Both the position numbers and the translations under genes were made by a program. 64,000 bases of DNA from Arctopsyche grandis (lineage: Eukaryota > Arthropoda > Insecta > Trichoptera > Hydropsychidae): positions 28,226,001 through 28,290,000 of the forward strand of contig NC_135367.1 in the NCBI RefSeq assembly GCF_051622035.1. Reading direction: 5' to 3'. This document shows, one piece after another, positions 51,085 through 63,490 of this stretch. The notes beneath the pieces are model-generated. The model worked only from the letters and a program-made list of their open reading frames with translations, made no database searches and was not told the origin of the DNA. How positions within the stretch are numbered: the first letter of the stretch is position 1; each line of letters starts with the position of its first letter.

Positions 51085-51720
51085 TAAATTTTTTTTATTT
51101 ATTTCAATCTAACATGTAATAACATGCTTTAAATATCTCTCCAAAGCGACGAGTGTAGGTACTAATACACATAAAACACTATAATTCAAGCATTTTATAC
51201 ATTGCGAATCAATTTTAAACAGGTTTTTGAGCTCTTTTTTCCTATTATGCTGTACATTAACATTAGAATAATATAATACTATGATTACTAACAAAATTAA
51301 ATTAAAATTGTAAACTAGAAAATGAACAGTAGATCAGTAGCTATTAAAATAGATATCAAATGTATTGTGAACATACATAATTTCGTAATAATAAAAAGCT
51401 TTTAAAAATCAAAATACATTGCGAATTCATACAAACATCATCCACAGTGACATACATATATGGAGAAATTTGTGCAGAATTTTATTAGATAGAAATTGGA
51501 AAACCTCAAGACGCTGAATAACTTGAGATTTGCAAGAGAGATTGGAAAAGAGATGCCAATTTACAGGCTTCGTTTCAATGAAAATCTGAAAAATTGGAAA
51601 GCTATGATAGGAAACGATAGACCTGGAGTCACAAACCAATATCTGACCAACGGCTCCTAGTGGAAATTGAAGTGTGACCACTCTGCCCGAAAGCATAGTA
51701 TACTAACCTACTTAAATGCA
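51085..51720 (-). mobile_element. tRNA-derived SINE, minus strand, split by a LINE-B insertion
   Basis: The head (about 51,650-51,715 on the minus strand) has TACTATGCTTTCGGGCAGAG. The core is at about 51,560-51,640. The tail near 51,085-51,130 has GCATGTTATTACATGTTAG, then ATTGAAATAAATAAAA, as in the copy at the start of the window. A 204-bp LINE-B piece separates the middle from the tail and is flanked by a 13-bp duplication, so the SINE is the older insertion. Confidence 0.75.
51210..51413 (+). mobile_element. LINE-B, 204-bp 3' UTR insertion with 13-bp target duplication
   Basis: ATACATTGCGAAT at 51197-51209 and 51414-51426 brackets a severely 5'-truncated LINE-B. It has ATTATGCTGTACATTAACAT and ATCAGTAGCTATTAAAATAG as in the 28.7- and 34.8-kb copies. 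This fixes the true 3' end of LINE-B near an AAAAATCAAA tail. Confidence 0.9.
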
Positions 51721-52067
51721 TTAAATGGCTAGTATTCCATCGTTCAGTATACAAGTGGACTGCATATCTGGTACGTGACTATAACAATAGGTAAACAAAC
51801 GTGTCGAGGAAGATGCACTGAGCGACCTGCCCTTTATAAGCAGGTACTTAGGCATTCTGGATGAAGTCTGGCAGTGCGTGGATCCCTTTAATCACCCAAT
51901 AAATGCTGTGAAGCAACTTTGGACTTTTATTTGGATCCTCCACCCACCCCTACGCAACACTATTAATGTATGTACTGTCTAACGTGTTTTTTTTTACAAA
52001 AAAATACTTCTACGCATATTTCAAAATCGAAAGAAGCTGCTTGGAAACTTTTTTGCAAGTGAAACGT
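51721..52067. other. no gene seen
   Basis: No recognisable gene or repeat. Confidence 0.3.
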
Positions 52068-52200
52068 TATTTTTTTTTTTTTTTTATTTTTTTTTTTTTA
52101 CATATATACCAGGAAGGCCTTACAGGTAAATCCCAAGTTATCAAAGTTATCAAATCATTTAACAAGGTATACAAAAACTTGAGGTTGAATTTTCCCATGT
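52068..52200 (-). mobile_element. SINE/LINE 3' tail fragment
   Basis: A long T run on plus (A-rich tail on minus) follows, on the minus strand, a block with GGGATTTACCTGTAAGGCC and CTTCCTGGTATATATG. This matches the ACCTGTTAGG tail of the SINEs at 27.1 and 34.5 kb. No head or core is present. Confidence 0.5.
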
Positions 52201-52949
52201 CGACCTAGAAAGAGTTGGGTTAGTTTTTCCGGGACTTTTCCTCTCTAGCATCCAGCATCCACGCACACACAGGCACATGCGAAACGCGTTGCGGATTATC
52301 AGACATATTCGCAAATATATTATGATTAACGCGCGCGCTCACAACGCGGATAATATTTAATAAATGAATATGTATTACGCGGATATCGCTTACCGTGTGT
52401 AAACACGCAACTCGGCGTTCATTATGCAAACACACAACACGCACACATCACATCTGAGGATATGCGTATATGTGGTTCTCGTTTTGGATAAGTGGGTACA
52501 AAAACACCCCCGAGTACAAATATTTACCAGGAACGAGCTATAGGGTTAGAGCGCTGATTCTTGGTCTATACGAAAATGTATCTATGTATGTGCGTGTATA
52601 ATTATTATATTAAATTTTCCCATGACTGTGTGTGTGTGTATGTGTGTGTGTGTGAATATGATATTTAACGAGATGAAATTCGAGACGGCGAATAGGACGA
52701 CTAATGAGCCAACACTCGAAGTATCTTATTCAATTTTTGGATAGAATAATGTCGGTTTTATGCCACGATTCTAGATTTCACTCGTGGCTTATGTTATTAC
52801 ATACAAATATGTATGTTTTTGGAAAATTTATATGATTCAATTAGGCGTATGTTTTATTTACGTTACATTTTCCACAAGCGCCTTCGGTATTTTAAACCAA
52901 ATATCATTTCACATTAGTCTGGAATCTCGTCGTAGTATTTTGTTATTAT
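52201..52949. other. no gene seen
   Basis: Single-copy-looking. About 52,220-52,520 is GC-richer. A GT microsatellite lies near 52,625-52,655. Confidence 0.35.
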
Positions 52950-53215
52950 GACACATGTTCTTTGTGCTTTGTGGAATTATTTATAATCCACCAATTCTCA
53001 GTGAATTCACTCTAAACATTATTTTAGAGTACTTAAACATGTTCTGTTTTCGCCTATTATTGCGAAAACTACCACTATTTTCAATGCTCCGATATGTACA
53101 GTCATTAGGCTATTTAGCCATATACATAGCTGATCATACGGAAATTGACATATTTAGTTTAACTTTTGGTCAGTTTATTAGATCAATTCAAAACATTGTT
53201 TTTCCTTAATATTAT
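52950..53215 (+). mobile_element. probable LINE ORF C-terminus fragment
   Basis: An open frame ending at 53209 encodes LPLFSMLRYVQSLGYLA and ends EIDIFSLTFGQFIRSIQNIV-FP. The pattern of a hydrophobic residue, an acidic DIF block and a short basic helix before the stop resembles the end of LINE-A (EVDLFGISLHQFRSNIKRIL). There is no RT catalytic motif. The assignment is by resemblance only. Confidence 0.45.
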
Positions 53216-55069
53216 TATATTATGTTTTTCATATGTATGATTAACGGCATATTACTGTTTTCATAACTTTAATCTATTGATATTTTTTTCTTTTATTATT
53301 ATTATTTATATTATATGGTGAACTGAAATGGCTTTTAACCTATTCAAAATAAAATAAAGTATCAAAAATTACTTCAAAATATTTCACAACAAAATTACAG
53401 ATTTGCCCAATGTTTGAACGATCATTTACACTGTTTGATTATCATTTTTCATTACATATGAAATTATATTATATATTTAAATATTTGAAAGTGGCAAAGT
53501 TCCACTTTTTTTCATGACGAGAAAAATATTCAATATTATGTTTTAGGTAACAATTTTTTACTAAAATACGGCTATTCTGATTTTCTGAGATTTTGGACAT
53601 ATCGAATGAAACGAATTAATAGCAATATATAAATTAAATTAAATATAATTCAGCAATTTATGAACTAAGTCAATAGTTTTTTTGAAATTGAATATTGGAT
53701 TTCGGTCACTTTCAAATAAAACGGCTCATATAAATATGTGTAGTTTCCACATCATGGATTCTTTCTTCATAAATTAATGTTGAGATCATTTTTGGCGATT
53801 TATCATTGATATTTTTTCTATGAACTATGTTTAAAAGAATTAATCCATATAGTGAATATCGTTGGCACATAGATTGTCTTAAAAATATATATTTTTTATA
53901 TTTATAATATGAGATATATCCAACCCCAACATAATTAAGAATACAAAATAGGAACAGATTCAATACTAAAATTCAAACTGGCATAACACCATACATAAAT
54001 ATCGTCAGAATATGATTAAATAAGCTTACACAAACCTTATTAATTATAAGTCGTAATTTAAACATTGTTTTTACGAATAATAATCATTTCCCGGGACCTT
54101 CTATATATATATGTAAAATTTATGTGCGTACTTCAATCTTGGTTGTTGATATTAGAATCTTGTTTTCTTGGAATTCAATTGTATATATTTCGACTAACGT
54201 TTTAAATAAATATGAAGTAAGATTTACCATTAAAGTATGAGTGAGTTTTAGATGTAATACATGTAAGTTTATTTTTACAAACCTCCTTTATTTTTTAATA
54301 TTAAAATAGATCAATTTGCTTGACGTTCATCAATACGAGGAATAATTTTTTTATTGATAATTTTGATTTCAATGTGTGTAAATTTGATACTAAAACCAAG
54401 TCTAATTGAGTGCATTTGGCTTATTTAAATGGAAGGAAATTTAATTATATATGTATATATAGTTTAATTATATACATAGATGTCAAAAATATATATAATG
54501 AATAAAATATATACATATGCAAGCCAGGATGATAGTACGACTAATTCATTCGGATGTGCCAAAAGTAACAGGTGTTTCGTTCTGCGAGTGTTTCGACCTT
54601 GATTGAAAATGCAAATTCGAGCCCAAACAAGAATAGCAATTTTCTTATTTTAGAACTTTGGAAAAATTGGGCTTTTCTTTGCCGCGTCACGCGATGAACA
54701 AAAGAAGAAAAAAATTCGAAAAGAAAACAAGTAAACTTGTCCGGTGTTCGTGTCCCAAGATCAATAACCCGAAATGAATGTTTTATTCTGGGTTGCCACT
54801 TTGTCCCCGGGGGTCGGTTCAATCTGTCGTGAAAGCCTTATTTTCAATTCGTATCGCTTCGCGCAATTTTCGTCCATGTCCTTTGAGTCGTCCGGTGGAA
54901 AATGGATTTAAATGAAAATTATTATCAACAAAATTGGATACGATTCAGGTTTGAATTTTCAGATTAAAATGGTTTTCTAATTAAACGATTACAAGATATA
55001 TAAATTTTGTTCAAATATTTCATGTTAATAATCTACTTTGATGCTAATTTATCATTTGTATTTTATTAA
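53216..55069. other. no gene seen
   Basis: AT-rich. About 54,540-54,920 is GC-richer. TTTTTACAAACCTCCTTTAT near 54,275 may be a scrap of repeat Y. Confidence 0.35.
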
Positions 55070-56297
55070 ATCTATATTTTTACTTTATATACGTAGTAAC
55101 AATAGATGAAGTTTTGTGATCATGCGAAAATTTGAACTCGAGATTTTGATTGATTGAAACTCGCTGATCTTGTTTTCATGATGTATATGTAGAACAAAAT
55201 GTGTATGTGTGTTTATCTGCGTGGCAGTGTATTTTTAGGATTTTTCGAACACCGTTCTTCTTATCAAACTGAAACTCTAATCGATTTATCGAATCTTCTC
55301 ATCGAATCGAAAAAATTCTAATCGATACGACGTTATTGTTTTTTAAAATTTTTAACTTGACCGGAAATGGTACCTCCCCTTGAAGGTGTCCTCTTTTTTT
55401 AAGTTTTTGAATCCAATTATATCCCAAACCACTTGCCGAATCAGACAGAATTTTTTTTACATGTAATAGAAATTATAAATTTTATATCCTAATATTTTTA
55501 CTTCAACTGAAAGTAGTCTTTTTACTCTCAAGAATCGAGGTTGTTTTATGTTTTCATTTGAAACCTTTTGGTTTATTGAACTGAAATTTCATATATAGAA
55601 GTTTAAGTTTAATAGAAAATTGTGTATACAATTTGGTAAGCATCCGTCAACCGGAAGTGGCAGTTAACTCTTGTCAGATTTTTCTTCCACTTTTTTTTCG
55701 ACCCCTTAAACATTTGTGCTCTTCACGAAAAAAATCAAGTATAATTATCGTATCAATGTGATGCAAATAAAAACAATCACTAAATTTAATAAACCGGAAG
55801 TGTGGTTTTTTCCTCTTAGAAAGGTCTAAAATGTTGTGCCCACTATTCTGTCCGCAGCCCTAAACGTATCAAGCTGAAAATTTATATTTGTATTCTTTAT
55901 GTACTAAATTTGAGCTGATAAGGTTTGGGTCAGAATTCGTAAACCGGAGTAGTATTTTTTTTTAAACAATATTTCATTATTTTATTTTGACCTTTTAAAT
56001 TATTTTAATCTTTTTGATATTTATTGTGAATAATACTGATAGTGATTTTAAGTTATAAAAAAAAATTTAACATAATCCGACAACCGCAAGTAGAACTTTT
56101 GTCTTGTGCAAGTTTCCATACATTTGCGCTCAATTTGTATCGAAAATGCTGTCTTAGCTGTTAGTATTTCATAATGCTGCCGGGATGTGTGAATGTGTCT
56201 GTACGGTTCAATATAGAATTTTGTTTTCTGACTTTCTTATATTCTTCAAATACATAGATAAAGTCATGGGTTGGTCACACCCGAATTTTTTTATCTG
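55070..56297 (+). repeat. ACCGGAAGT tandem-array element, copy 2
   Basis: It aligns end to end with the 45.3-kb element, from TATACGTAGTAACAATAGAT to GGTTGGTCACACCCGAATTT. ACCGG or its degenerate forms start near 55360, 55506, 55650, 55793, 55943 and 56083 (spacing 140-150). It lacks the 293-bp internal duplication of copy 1. It begins with the same roughly 20-nt stretch that in copy 1 overlaps the LINE-D end. Confidence 0.8.
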
Positions 56298-57354
56298 TAA
56301 TTGTCCAAGTGCAATTAGACATATGTATGTACATATCTGTAGACATGATTTTGTTGTGTACGTTGATTTTTACTCTGCTTTGAATTGTTCGTACGGTAGT
56401 ACTGACTGAAACGGAGCTGTTAAGCCTTTCGAGAATTTATTGCCTCAGTCGTGAGTGACAAAGAAATCTCGGAAAATATTAACTGAGATTCAAATTACTT
56501 TATTTCGCGTTTCCTACCGTTCATGTGCTTTTAAGCGTCTTCTTCCACTGCTTTATTGTGTCGTGCTCATCCTCCCCCAGCCTTACGTCCATCTGGCTTT
56601 ATTACGCCACATTATAAATATGAAGTTCCGCGAAATGGCGATGTCGTTTTGATTCTTTACAGATTTGTCATGTCTGAACGAGGATAAACGCTTTGTTGTT
56701 GGCTGGACCTTTGATCAATTCATAGGCTCCAAAGCTTGACGTAAATGTATTTTTGAATCTATCAAAATGTGATTTTGATCAATTCTTTTTTTTCGTTATG
56801 CTATGTAACTTTCATATCAAGTCAAACAACAATATACGAATGTCAAAAGTAACATTTTTATATATGTGAGTATTTCAGGATCAATTCCAACTAATACGAA
56901 CGTTCAAAACCTTGTTTGCCGATGTGATGTTTTCAATTTGACGAATTTAAAATGAATCTGGAATATTTTCAAATTAATTATGTGAATCGGCATTTGGCAT
57001 TTGAATTTTATTTGTTTAGCATTTAAGTGAAATAACTAAGATGATGTATAAATATATATTTCAATGATATTTATTCTTTTCTGGAAGAGGAAGAGATGAA
57101 ATTGTTAAAAAATAATAAATCATATTTATGATGGCTATTTAAAAGTATCCATTTTGAATAAATACAATCATATATTTGACGATATATAATTTGAAAATTT
57201 CGACAAAAGCCTGACATCTTAATTTTAGTTGACCGAAAATATCTGAGAAGTATTATATTTACACACATATCATTGTAAATTAACTAAAAATTGATGTATA
57301 CATATGTATATGTGAAAAGCATTAAATTTAAACCAAAATATATAAAGAATATTT
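56298..57354. other. no gene seen
   Basis: About 56,400-56,700 is GC-richer. No recognisable gene. Confidence 0.35.
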
Positions 57355-58130
57355 TATTTTATTTATTTTTAAGAAAAACAGAAACAAACAACACTACAAC
57401 GTTTATGTTATTGACACTTAAAAAGTTTCCAAATATTTATTAAAAATAAAAAAAATATTGAATAATGAATGTTGTCAAGAAATCTGGAATTGCAGAAGGA
57501 ATGGATTTTGTTTTATTTGTGGTTCTAAATTATTTACATATACTTGATAGAACAGATTCCAAACAATAACAGTAAACAGCAAATTCCAGATTACTTCTTA
57601 CGAATGATTTGAAAAGCAAGGCAAAATTATTTTGTGATTTAAAACCTCTATATGTGTTGTATATTAGTAAATCAATATGAAAACGGAAATATAATTTACT
57701 ATTCAGTAAAACGCCAAGGTCTCTCACACGATCAACCCTTAGTTATCGTTTAGTATTGATAAGAAAATTAAACAATATAAGGGATTTTAGTCTAAAGAAT
57801 GTAATATGGAAACTCTTGGTTACATTGAAGAACAAGTTGTTAAGACAAGAGTTACTGAAGGAGTCCAAATGTTTTTGTAATCAATGAGAGGTTTTTTTTT
57901 TAAATTATGTCGTCAGTAAATAGCAAAAAGGATAAGTTCAAGAAGCAGGACTAGATATCATTAATGTAAATAATAAATCATTAAATAACTAACTGAGAAC
58001 CTTGGGGTACACCTGAGGGTAAATTTTTATACGCCGATATATGATCTTTATAAGTTACAGCTTAAGAACGATTGGAAATATAGAAACAAATCCAATTAAA
58101 AAGATCAACGTGAATTCCAAGATGTATTTA
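57355..58130 (-). mobile_element. LINE-A-like relic, heavily decayed
   Basis: The minus strand retains scattered RT signs in different frames. There is a block matching GVPQG (near 58,000-58,015, plus strand CTTGGGGTACACCTGAGG). RDLGVLLNSKLYF and FVRSNLEFAVY (57,530-57,727) correspond to KDLGVILNNKLDF and FVRSHLEFASI of LINE-A. Many frameshifts. The T-rich end near 57,355 is the 3' tail. Confidence 0.65.
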
Positions 58131-58550
58131 TTACATAAATATACACACATAAACTATAGACTTTGAGTTCCTGACAATATGTTAAATGCTTAAGATGATG
58201 ATAAATTACTGGTGCAAATTTGTTTGTCAAACATGAATTAACAAAAAAATCATGGATAGAAAAGAATTGTATCTAAATGAAAATAATTAACTTCGTCCTT
58301 AAGATTATAATTTATTGCTAAAATAAAAATACCAATGTTGCTGTTGTATAAATATTCAATTTTTGAACATCGTTTATCATGTTTAACAATAGATTCATTT
58401 AACTTTGACGGAATATTACAAACTAACTTGCCAAAAGGTTATTATTTTTTCAAATCGTCATCTATTACATGTTCTATTTATAAATATAAGATTTTTTTCG
58501 AAAGAGAAAATCTTAGATTTATATCGATTTTAAAGTTGTTACTTTTTCAG
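58131..58550. other. no gene seen
   Basis: AT-rich; no recognisable gene or repeat. Confidence 0.3.
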
Positions 58551-58609
58551 ATCGCAAAAATCATTGTTAAAATGTATATTTCTACGAAAAAAATGTTCGA
58601 CCTTATTAG
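58551..58609 (+). other. candidate 59-nt micro-exon
   Basis: It is preceded by TTGTTACTTTTTCAG (AG at 58549-58550) and followed by AG|GTAAGAG (GT at 58610). One frame is open throughout (IAKIIVKMYISTKKMFDLI, then 2 nt). The splice signals are good, but no protein family is recognised, and such arrangements arise by chance in AT-rich DNA. The interest is that it lies on the same strand as the two recursive splice sites. Confidence 0.2.
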
Positions 58610-58611
58610 GT

Positions 58612-59920
58612 AAGAGATTGAAATCAGTCCAGTTGAAATTGTGGTAGAATATATCATACGAAACGAAAAAAATCAAACAAACTAGCGATCAAAATCAACA
58701 TTTGCATCCAATCGAATCGCAATGCACAACAACGGAAGTGTCGAATAGCGAATCGCGACCGCAGCGTTTCAATTATGCAAAGGCATACACATATGTATGT
58801 ACGTTTCGCATGCATGCTTCGAGGTGCAAAAATGCAATACCACTGCCACTCAGAGCATCGACAACGATATGAAACTATGGTCGAAATTGTTCGACTGTGT
58901 CGAAGGAATTCGCACCCGGAAATAAAAGCTGCAACGAGAGAGCTTTCGATCTGGAGTGCAACCGTTCGGGGTGTAAAACTTCCAGTTGCAGATGCAGTCG
59001 CGGATCGCGAATGCAATTTCGAGATAGATGGTTCTTAAATATGTTATGTGGAAAGATGGGGATCGTTTTACAGCGTTTTGTTTGAGTATAGAACATGCTT
59101 GCGTATCGGATACTCAAAAATGCAATATCGGATACGAATATGCCGGTGCAGTAGAATCGGTGTAAGTGCAGTTAAGATTGGATGAAAAATCTCAATAAAT
59201 TTAATGCATGAGGTATTTTTGAAGGTTTACCTTGATTCTGATTGTAAATAACCAAAGTAACATTTAGTATCGTAAACATTTCATTTAAATTTGGGTTTCT
59301 TCAACAATTTTAACTTTTCACAGGTCGGACAGTTCAGAACAATGTAAAAATTATAAATAGTTGAATGCAAAAGTTGTTTACCAAGAGCCATTCCGAATCA
59401 ATTAGACGTGAATAAGCACTAGGCAAACGTGAAATTCGTTTTTAAACTTTTGCTCAAAATGCCGCTCAGTGTCAATTCCATTGTATTCCAAAATGAAGTT
59501 TTAAACTCTTGGAATTATTTAGCGGCAATTCTAAAACTGTAAAGGGCAAAATGGGGTAAATTTTCTATTTCGACAAAATACTCCTTCGATTGTTTTTAGC
59601 AGTTGAATTATATATGAAACCGTACTCGGGATATTCACTCGAATTGACACGCTTAAAACTTGTAGAATTTTCCTCCAATAAGTAAAAAATAAAGAAAAAA
59701 TTCACATTCAGGTCAAAATATTGACCAAACAAATAGTTGCAGAATATTTTGACTATGACTTTACTATACATAAAGTATTTTTACTTTGTTTTTTTTGTAT
59801 GTATTAGAACTTACATACATACATATATGTATGTGTGTACATATATACTTTTATATACGTATTATACTAAACCCGGGACAAAAATTCCCGGAAACTCATG
59901 GAATTTTGATGGCTCGTGTC
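58612..59920. other. no gene seen; GC-richer stretch
   Basis: About 58,650-59,160 has many CpG and mixed short ORFs on both strands (up to about 120 codons on minus) with no recognisable domain. Confidence 0.35.
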
Positions 59921-59924
59921 TTGG

Positions 59925-59980
59925 ACTTGGACCATGTGGGATTACAGAAATTCCTAATGTACCACAATGGTCGAAAATAA
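59925..59980. repeat. stem-loop tail, SINE/LINE 3'-end type
   Basis: GACCATGTGG and CCACAATGGTC form an imperfect stem around a loop containing GATTACAGAAATTCCTAATG. On the minus strand the loop reads TCTGTAATC, as in the hairpins at 60.36 and 62.3 kb. Confidence 0.55.
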
Positions 59981-60329
59981 AACAGAGAAATTATACATGC
60001 ATATATATTTATATACATATATATATATATATATGTATATATTATTATATAAAAAAAACAATAGCAGCAAGAGTGCAAACAATAATAAAAGTAGTCACAA
60101 AAAATATAATAATGGTAAAATATAATGAGAAAACTTTCGAATGTCTTGCATCAACAGTCAGCACTAATATACATATAATATGTACATATGTATTTATGTA
60201 TGTATGTATGTACATATATACAGGAATCTGTTGCAAATTCAAAACATACCCGTGAGGCCCAAATGGAAGAGAGAAAATCAAAATTCCACTATCACCAACA
60301 ATTATAAATAGGTTACATATAAGTTAAAT

Positions 60330-60400
60330 ATTATTTATTTATAGTTAGTTTTGGACCATTGTGGCATTACAGGAAGAATCGAATGCGCCACAATGGCCTA
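60330..60400 (-). mobile_element. stem-loop tail, SINE/LINE 3'-end type
   Basis: CCATTGTGGC (about 60,355-60,364) and GCCACAATGG (about 60,386-60,395) form a perfect 10-bp stem. On the minus strand the loop contains CCTGTAAT, and AACTATAAATAAATAAT follows as the A-rich end. No SINE core is recognised next to it. Confidence 0.6.
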
Positions 60401-60609
60401 CAATTGATAAAGAAAGCGAGTGTATCCTTTTTATATTGACGATTCCACAATGGAAGAAACTCTTTTAGGTTCTGATGAAGATGCGACAATAATTGTGTGT
60501 GTGATGATGAATGAAGAATTAACTATGGACTTATTAAATTTATTTATTTATTTTAATACACAAGTATACAACAGTGTCTTCACAGGTCAACCCAATATGA
60601 CATATTAAA

Positions 60610-60665
60610 TAATAATTCTGAATTGTAATCGTAAGTGAAACGTATAAGAGGTATGTAAAAATAGC
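60610..60665 (-). repeat. dispersed repeat Y, terminal fragment
   Basis: GAATTGTAATCGTAAGTGAA and the GAGGTATGTAAAAATA end match the terminus of the repeat at 43.3 kb. Confidence 0.6.
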
Positions 60666-62284
60666 GTTGACATTCAAAAAGACATTTTATATTAATAAAA
60701 AAAAAAATTACATCATATGTCCCAGGATACTGGATATCCCGGAAATGATTTCGATATCCTTCCCGTGTCCTGGAAATTGATAAAGTCCAGGAAATCAGAA
60801 ATCCTTATATTTATATTTGTATTATAGAAATGTATGTGTTCCTTTTTATTGCAATGCAATTTTAAGAATTGTATATGAAAATAGCAAATATGGAATCGTT
60901 GAAAAAAAAGGACGAAAAAATAATACAATGCACTCAAATGCTAATTTACGTTAATTAATTACCGTTTTTGTTTGAGTTTTGACATATTTCAATGCGGCCA
61001 CTATTGATTATGTCGTACAAATATTTATACAAAACAGACAGGAAACGTTTTGATTCGAAAAATCAACATTTAATTAAAACGCTTCATAAGCTCAAATTAA
61101 CATTTTGTCATACATTTCATAGTCATTTTTTATTGTTGTCGTTTTACATATATTTTGTATAAAACTACTTTTTCTGTTGGCGTATATTTTGAAAAATTAC
61201 TTAGGATAAAAATCCAAATCTTAAGATTGTTTGTTATTATATTACACAAAATTTTTTCAAGATAAGAAAGTACATACTTTAAATATTTTTAACGGAATGA
61301 GCTTCGCATTCTTTGTTGAATACTAATATGATAAGTACAATATTTAATAAATCCATTTTCATACAAAAAAAAACAACCGTATTGTATTGTATGTCATGAA
61401 CGAATTTATTATAATTTTGCATATGACATTTGATGAAAGAGAGAATATATCACACGCTTTTTCACAGAATCTGTAATAGGAAAAAATCCGTATTCAGAGT
61501 GCGCCTTCCGGTATTTTCTTGTGTCACGTACCCTCCCGGGGGGTGAGTTCGCTTCTGAGATGAAAAAAAATATAAAGAGGCTCTAGCTCATACAACAAAT
61601 ATAATTTTTCGTTCGAGGACCATGTATAACGATACGTAGAAAAGCTTTCTCGGTGTCCTGCCGCCTTCATCCTTCAGCCTTTGTTTATCCAATGGGAGAT
61701 TCCTTTGAGACGAACCACTCTTAGATCAAACGGAATGCGTCCCCACGTTCAAAACAGTACAAAACAGGGAGAATTTGACTTATATGTATATTATAAACAT
61801 ATAAATGTATATGCAGGAATATCATCTTCGTAATAATTAATGCAGCGGATTTTTTAAAACGACATTATTACTTAAAGAGACGTAATTTTCAGGACCGCGT
61901 AATTAAGGTGGTATCTTGGCAGCATCCGCAGTCGTCGTTCTTTGAAACGTTTCGCGAAAATTACCATATCAAAAGGCTTTAAAGAAAAACGTCAACTCTG
62001 CTGCGGTGTCACCCCTCGGAGAGGGTGCGTTTGTTTGTTGTTCAGTGTTTTTCCTTCGCCTTAACTGGGGTTCCCATATCTTGATAATTAGAGAAGAGGA
62101 CAACCAAAATATAATTTATAGTATGATATTTGAGTTTAAACTTACGAAATTTCATTTGGATTCAAATACTGGTTTTATAAGGAAACCTGAAAAACCTGGA
62201 AATACAAGAATAATAGTACCATTTTTTGGTTGAAAAATTAAGATATGAGTCAGTCATTTATACGTATATATACCATAGATTTAT
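60666..62284. other. no gene seen
   Basis: About 61,480-62,060 is GC-richer. An imperfect inverted repeat with GGATATC/GATATCC lies at about 60,731-60,760, flanked by CCAGGA/TCCTGG. No gene was recognised. Confidence 0.35.
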
Positions 62285-62371
62285 TTATTTATTTTTTTAC
62301 ATATTTGCCACAGTGACATTACAGAGTACTCTAACGCGACACTGTGACCAGACATATAAGCATAATACAAA

Positions 62372-62464
<93 letters not shown>

Positions 62465-62810
62465 AATTAGCGAGACATCTATGATATTGTTAATATATAT
62501 GTTTGTGAAATCATAATCATATTCAAATGGTGGTGACAGTGGTTAGGATAGTTTTTGCCGATTTGATGAAGGAACCGCTTCAACAATGAAATCATATAAA
62601 TTGACAACCTATGTGATTGAAAACGATCGACTTGGAGTCACAAATATCCAAGTCCGACCAGCAGCATTAAAGATTATACTCCGAATAAATTCTTTTCAAT
62701 CGCGGTCAGCTCACGGAATTGAACCCGGTGGCCTCTCGGTGCTTAGTATAAACGCAAACACCGAGCCATGCTGCTGGCTAAAGCAAAATGCTAAAGCTGG
62801 CTAGCATTTT
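62285..62810 (-). mobile_element. tRNA-derived SINE, third head type, with internal (AT)n
   Basis: The minus-strand head has AGCAGCATGGCTCGGTG and a B box CCGGGTTCAATTCCGTG (about 62,710-62,728). The shared core (about 62,560-62,640) has TTTGTGACTCCAAGTCGATC. A TA run of about 89 bp (62374-62462) lies between core and tail. The tail has a CACAGTG/CACTGTG stem (62,309-62,347) with CTCTGTAATGT in the loop. An A-rich end with AAATAAATAAATA follows. Confidence 0.8.
62374..62462. repeat. (TA)n microsatellite inside a SINE
   Basis: An uninterrupted TA dinucleotide run of about 89 bp within the 3' half of the SINE at 62.3-62.8 kb. Confidence 0.95.
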
Positions 62811-62819
62811 GTATATATT

Positions 62820-63115
62820 ATGAGACATCTATGAATTGTACATAAATTTTTTTGTAAAATAATCATACTCAAATAGCGGTGAAATAGTAGGTAGGAAGGT
62901 TTTTAACGAATTTAATCGGGAACAGTTTCAACAATGAAATCAGAAAAATTGTCAAACTAAGATGAATATATCCAAGTCTGATCAGCAGCATTAAAGATTA
63001 TACTTAGAATAAATTATTTTCAATCGAGTTCACGGGATCGAACCCGGCATCCTCTCGATGCTTAGTATCAATGAAATCACCAAGGCACGCTGCTGGCTAA
63101 TATATCTACTGGTGA
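62820..63115 (-). mobile_element. tRNA-derived SINE, third head type, 3'-truncated
   Basis: Head AGCAGCGTGCCTTGGTG and B box GCCGGGTTCGATCCCGTG (about 63,025-63,043), then the core with TTTTTCTGATTTCATTG. It ends near GAGACATCTATGA, a point also present inside its neighbour. The two copies are adjacent in the same orientation, by nested insertion or tandem duplication. Confidence 0.75.
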
Positions 63116-63139
63116 GACACAAATTCAAAACAAAAATTT

Positions 63140-63490
63140 TGTACTTGTGCTTTTTATAAACCTCCTTTACGTTTCACTTACGATTATAATTCAGGAAAAA
63201 AATTGCCTCTTATTCGATAGTTTTCATATTTTGCCATTTGCTCATTTTGGTCATCAATATATGTAAATGCATCCTCCGCCATTACGATAGAGATAAAATA
63301 TCGTTTAAGATGCGTTTGAAGTTTATAAATTTTAAATCTGGGTGACATCTATGTAGTTTTTAGTTTTATACATAGATGGCGGTAGGAAAATAAAACTATT
63401 GGTATTTTTATTCAAAATAATAATTTATATATCTTAATATTATATACAAAACTAAAAAAGAGGTTTGTTTTTAAAAAACTTTTTTTATGT
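63140..63490 (+). repeat. dispersed repeat Y, short form, plus strand
   Basis: It starts ACCTCCTTTACGTTTCACTT and carries TTGCTCATTTTGGTCATCAA and TGCATCCTCCGCCATTACG. An exact inverted repeat CATCTATGTA/TACATAGATG follows (about 63,347-63,386), then GGCGGTAGGAAAATAAAA and GAGGTTTGTTTTTAAAAAAC. It is the reverse-complement counterpart of the 43-kb copy. Confidence 0.65.
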
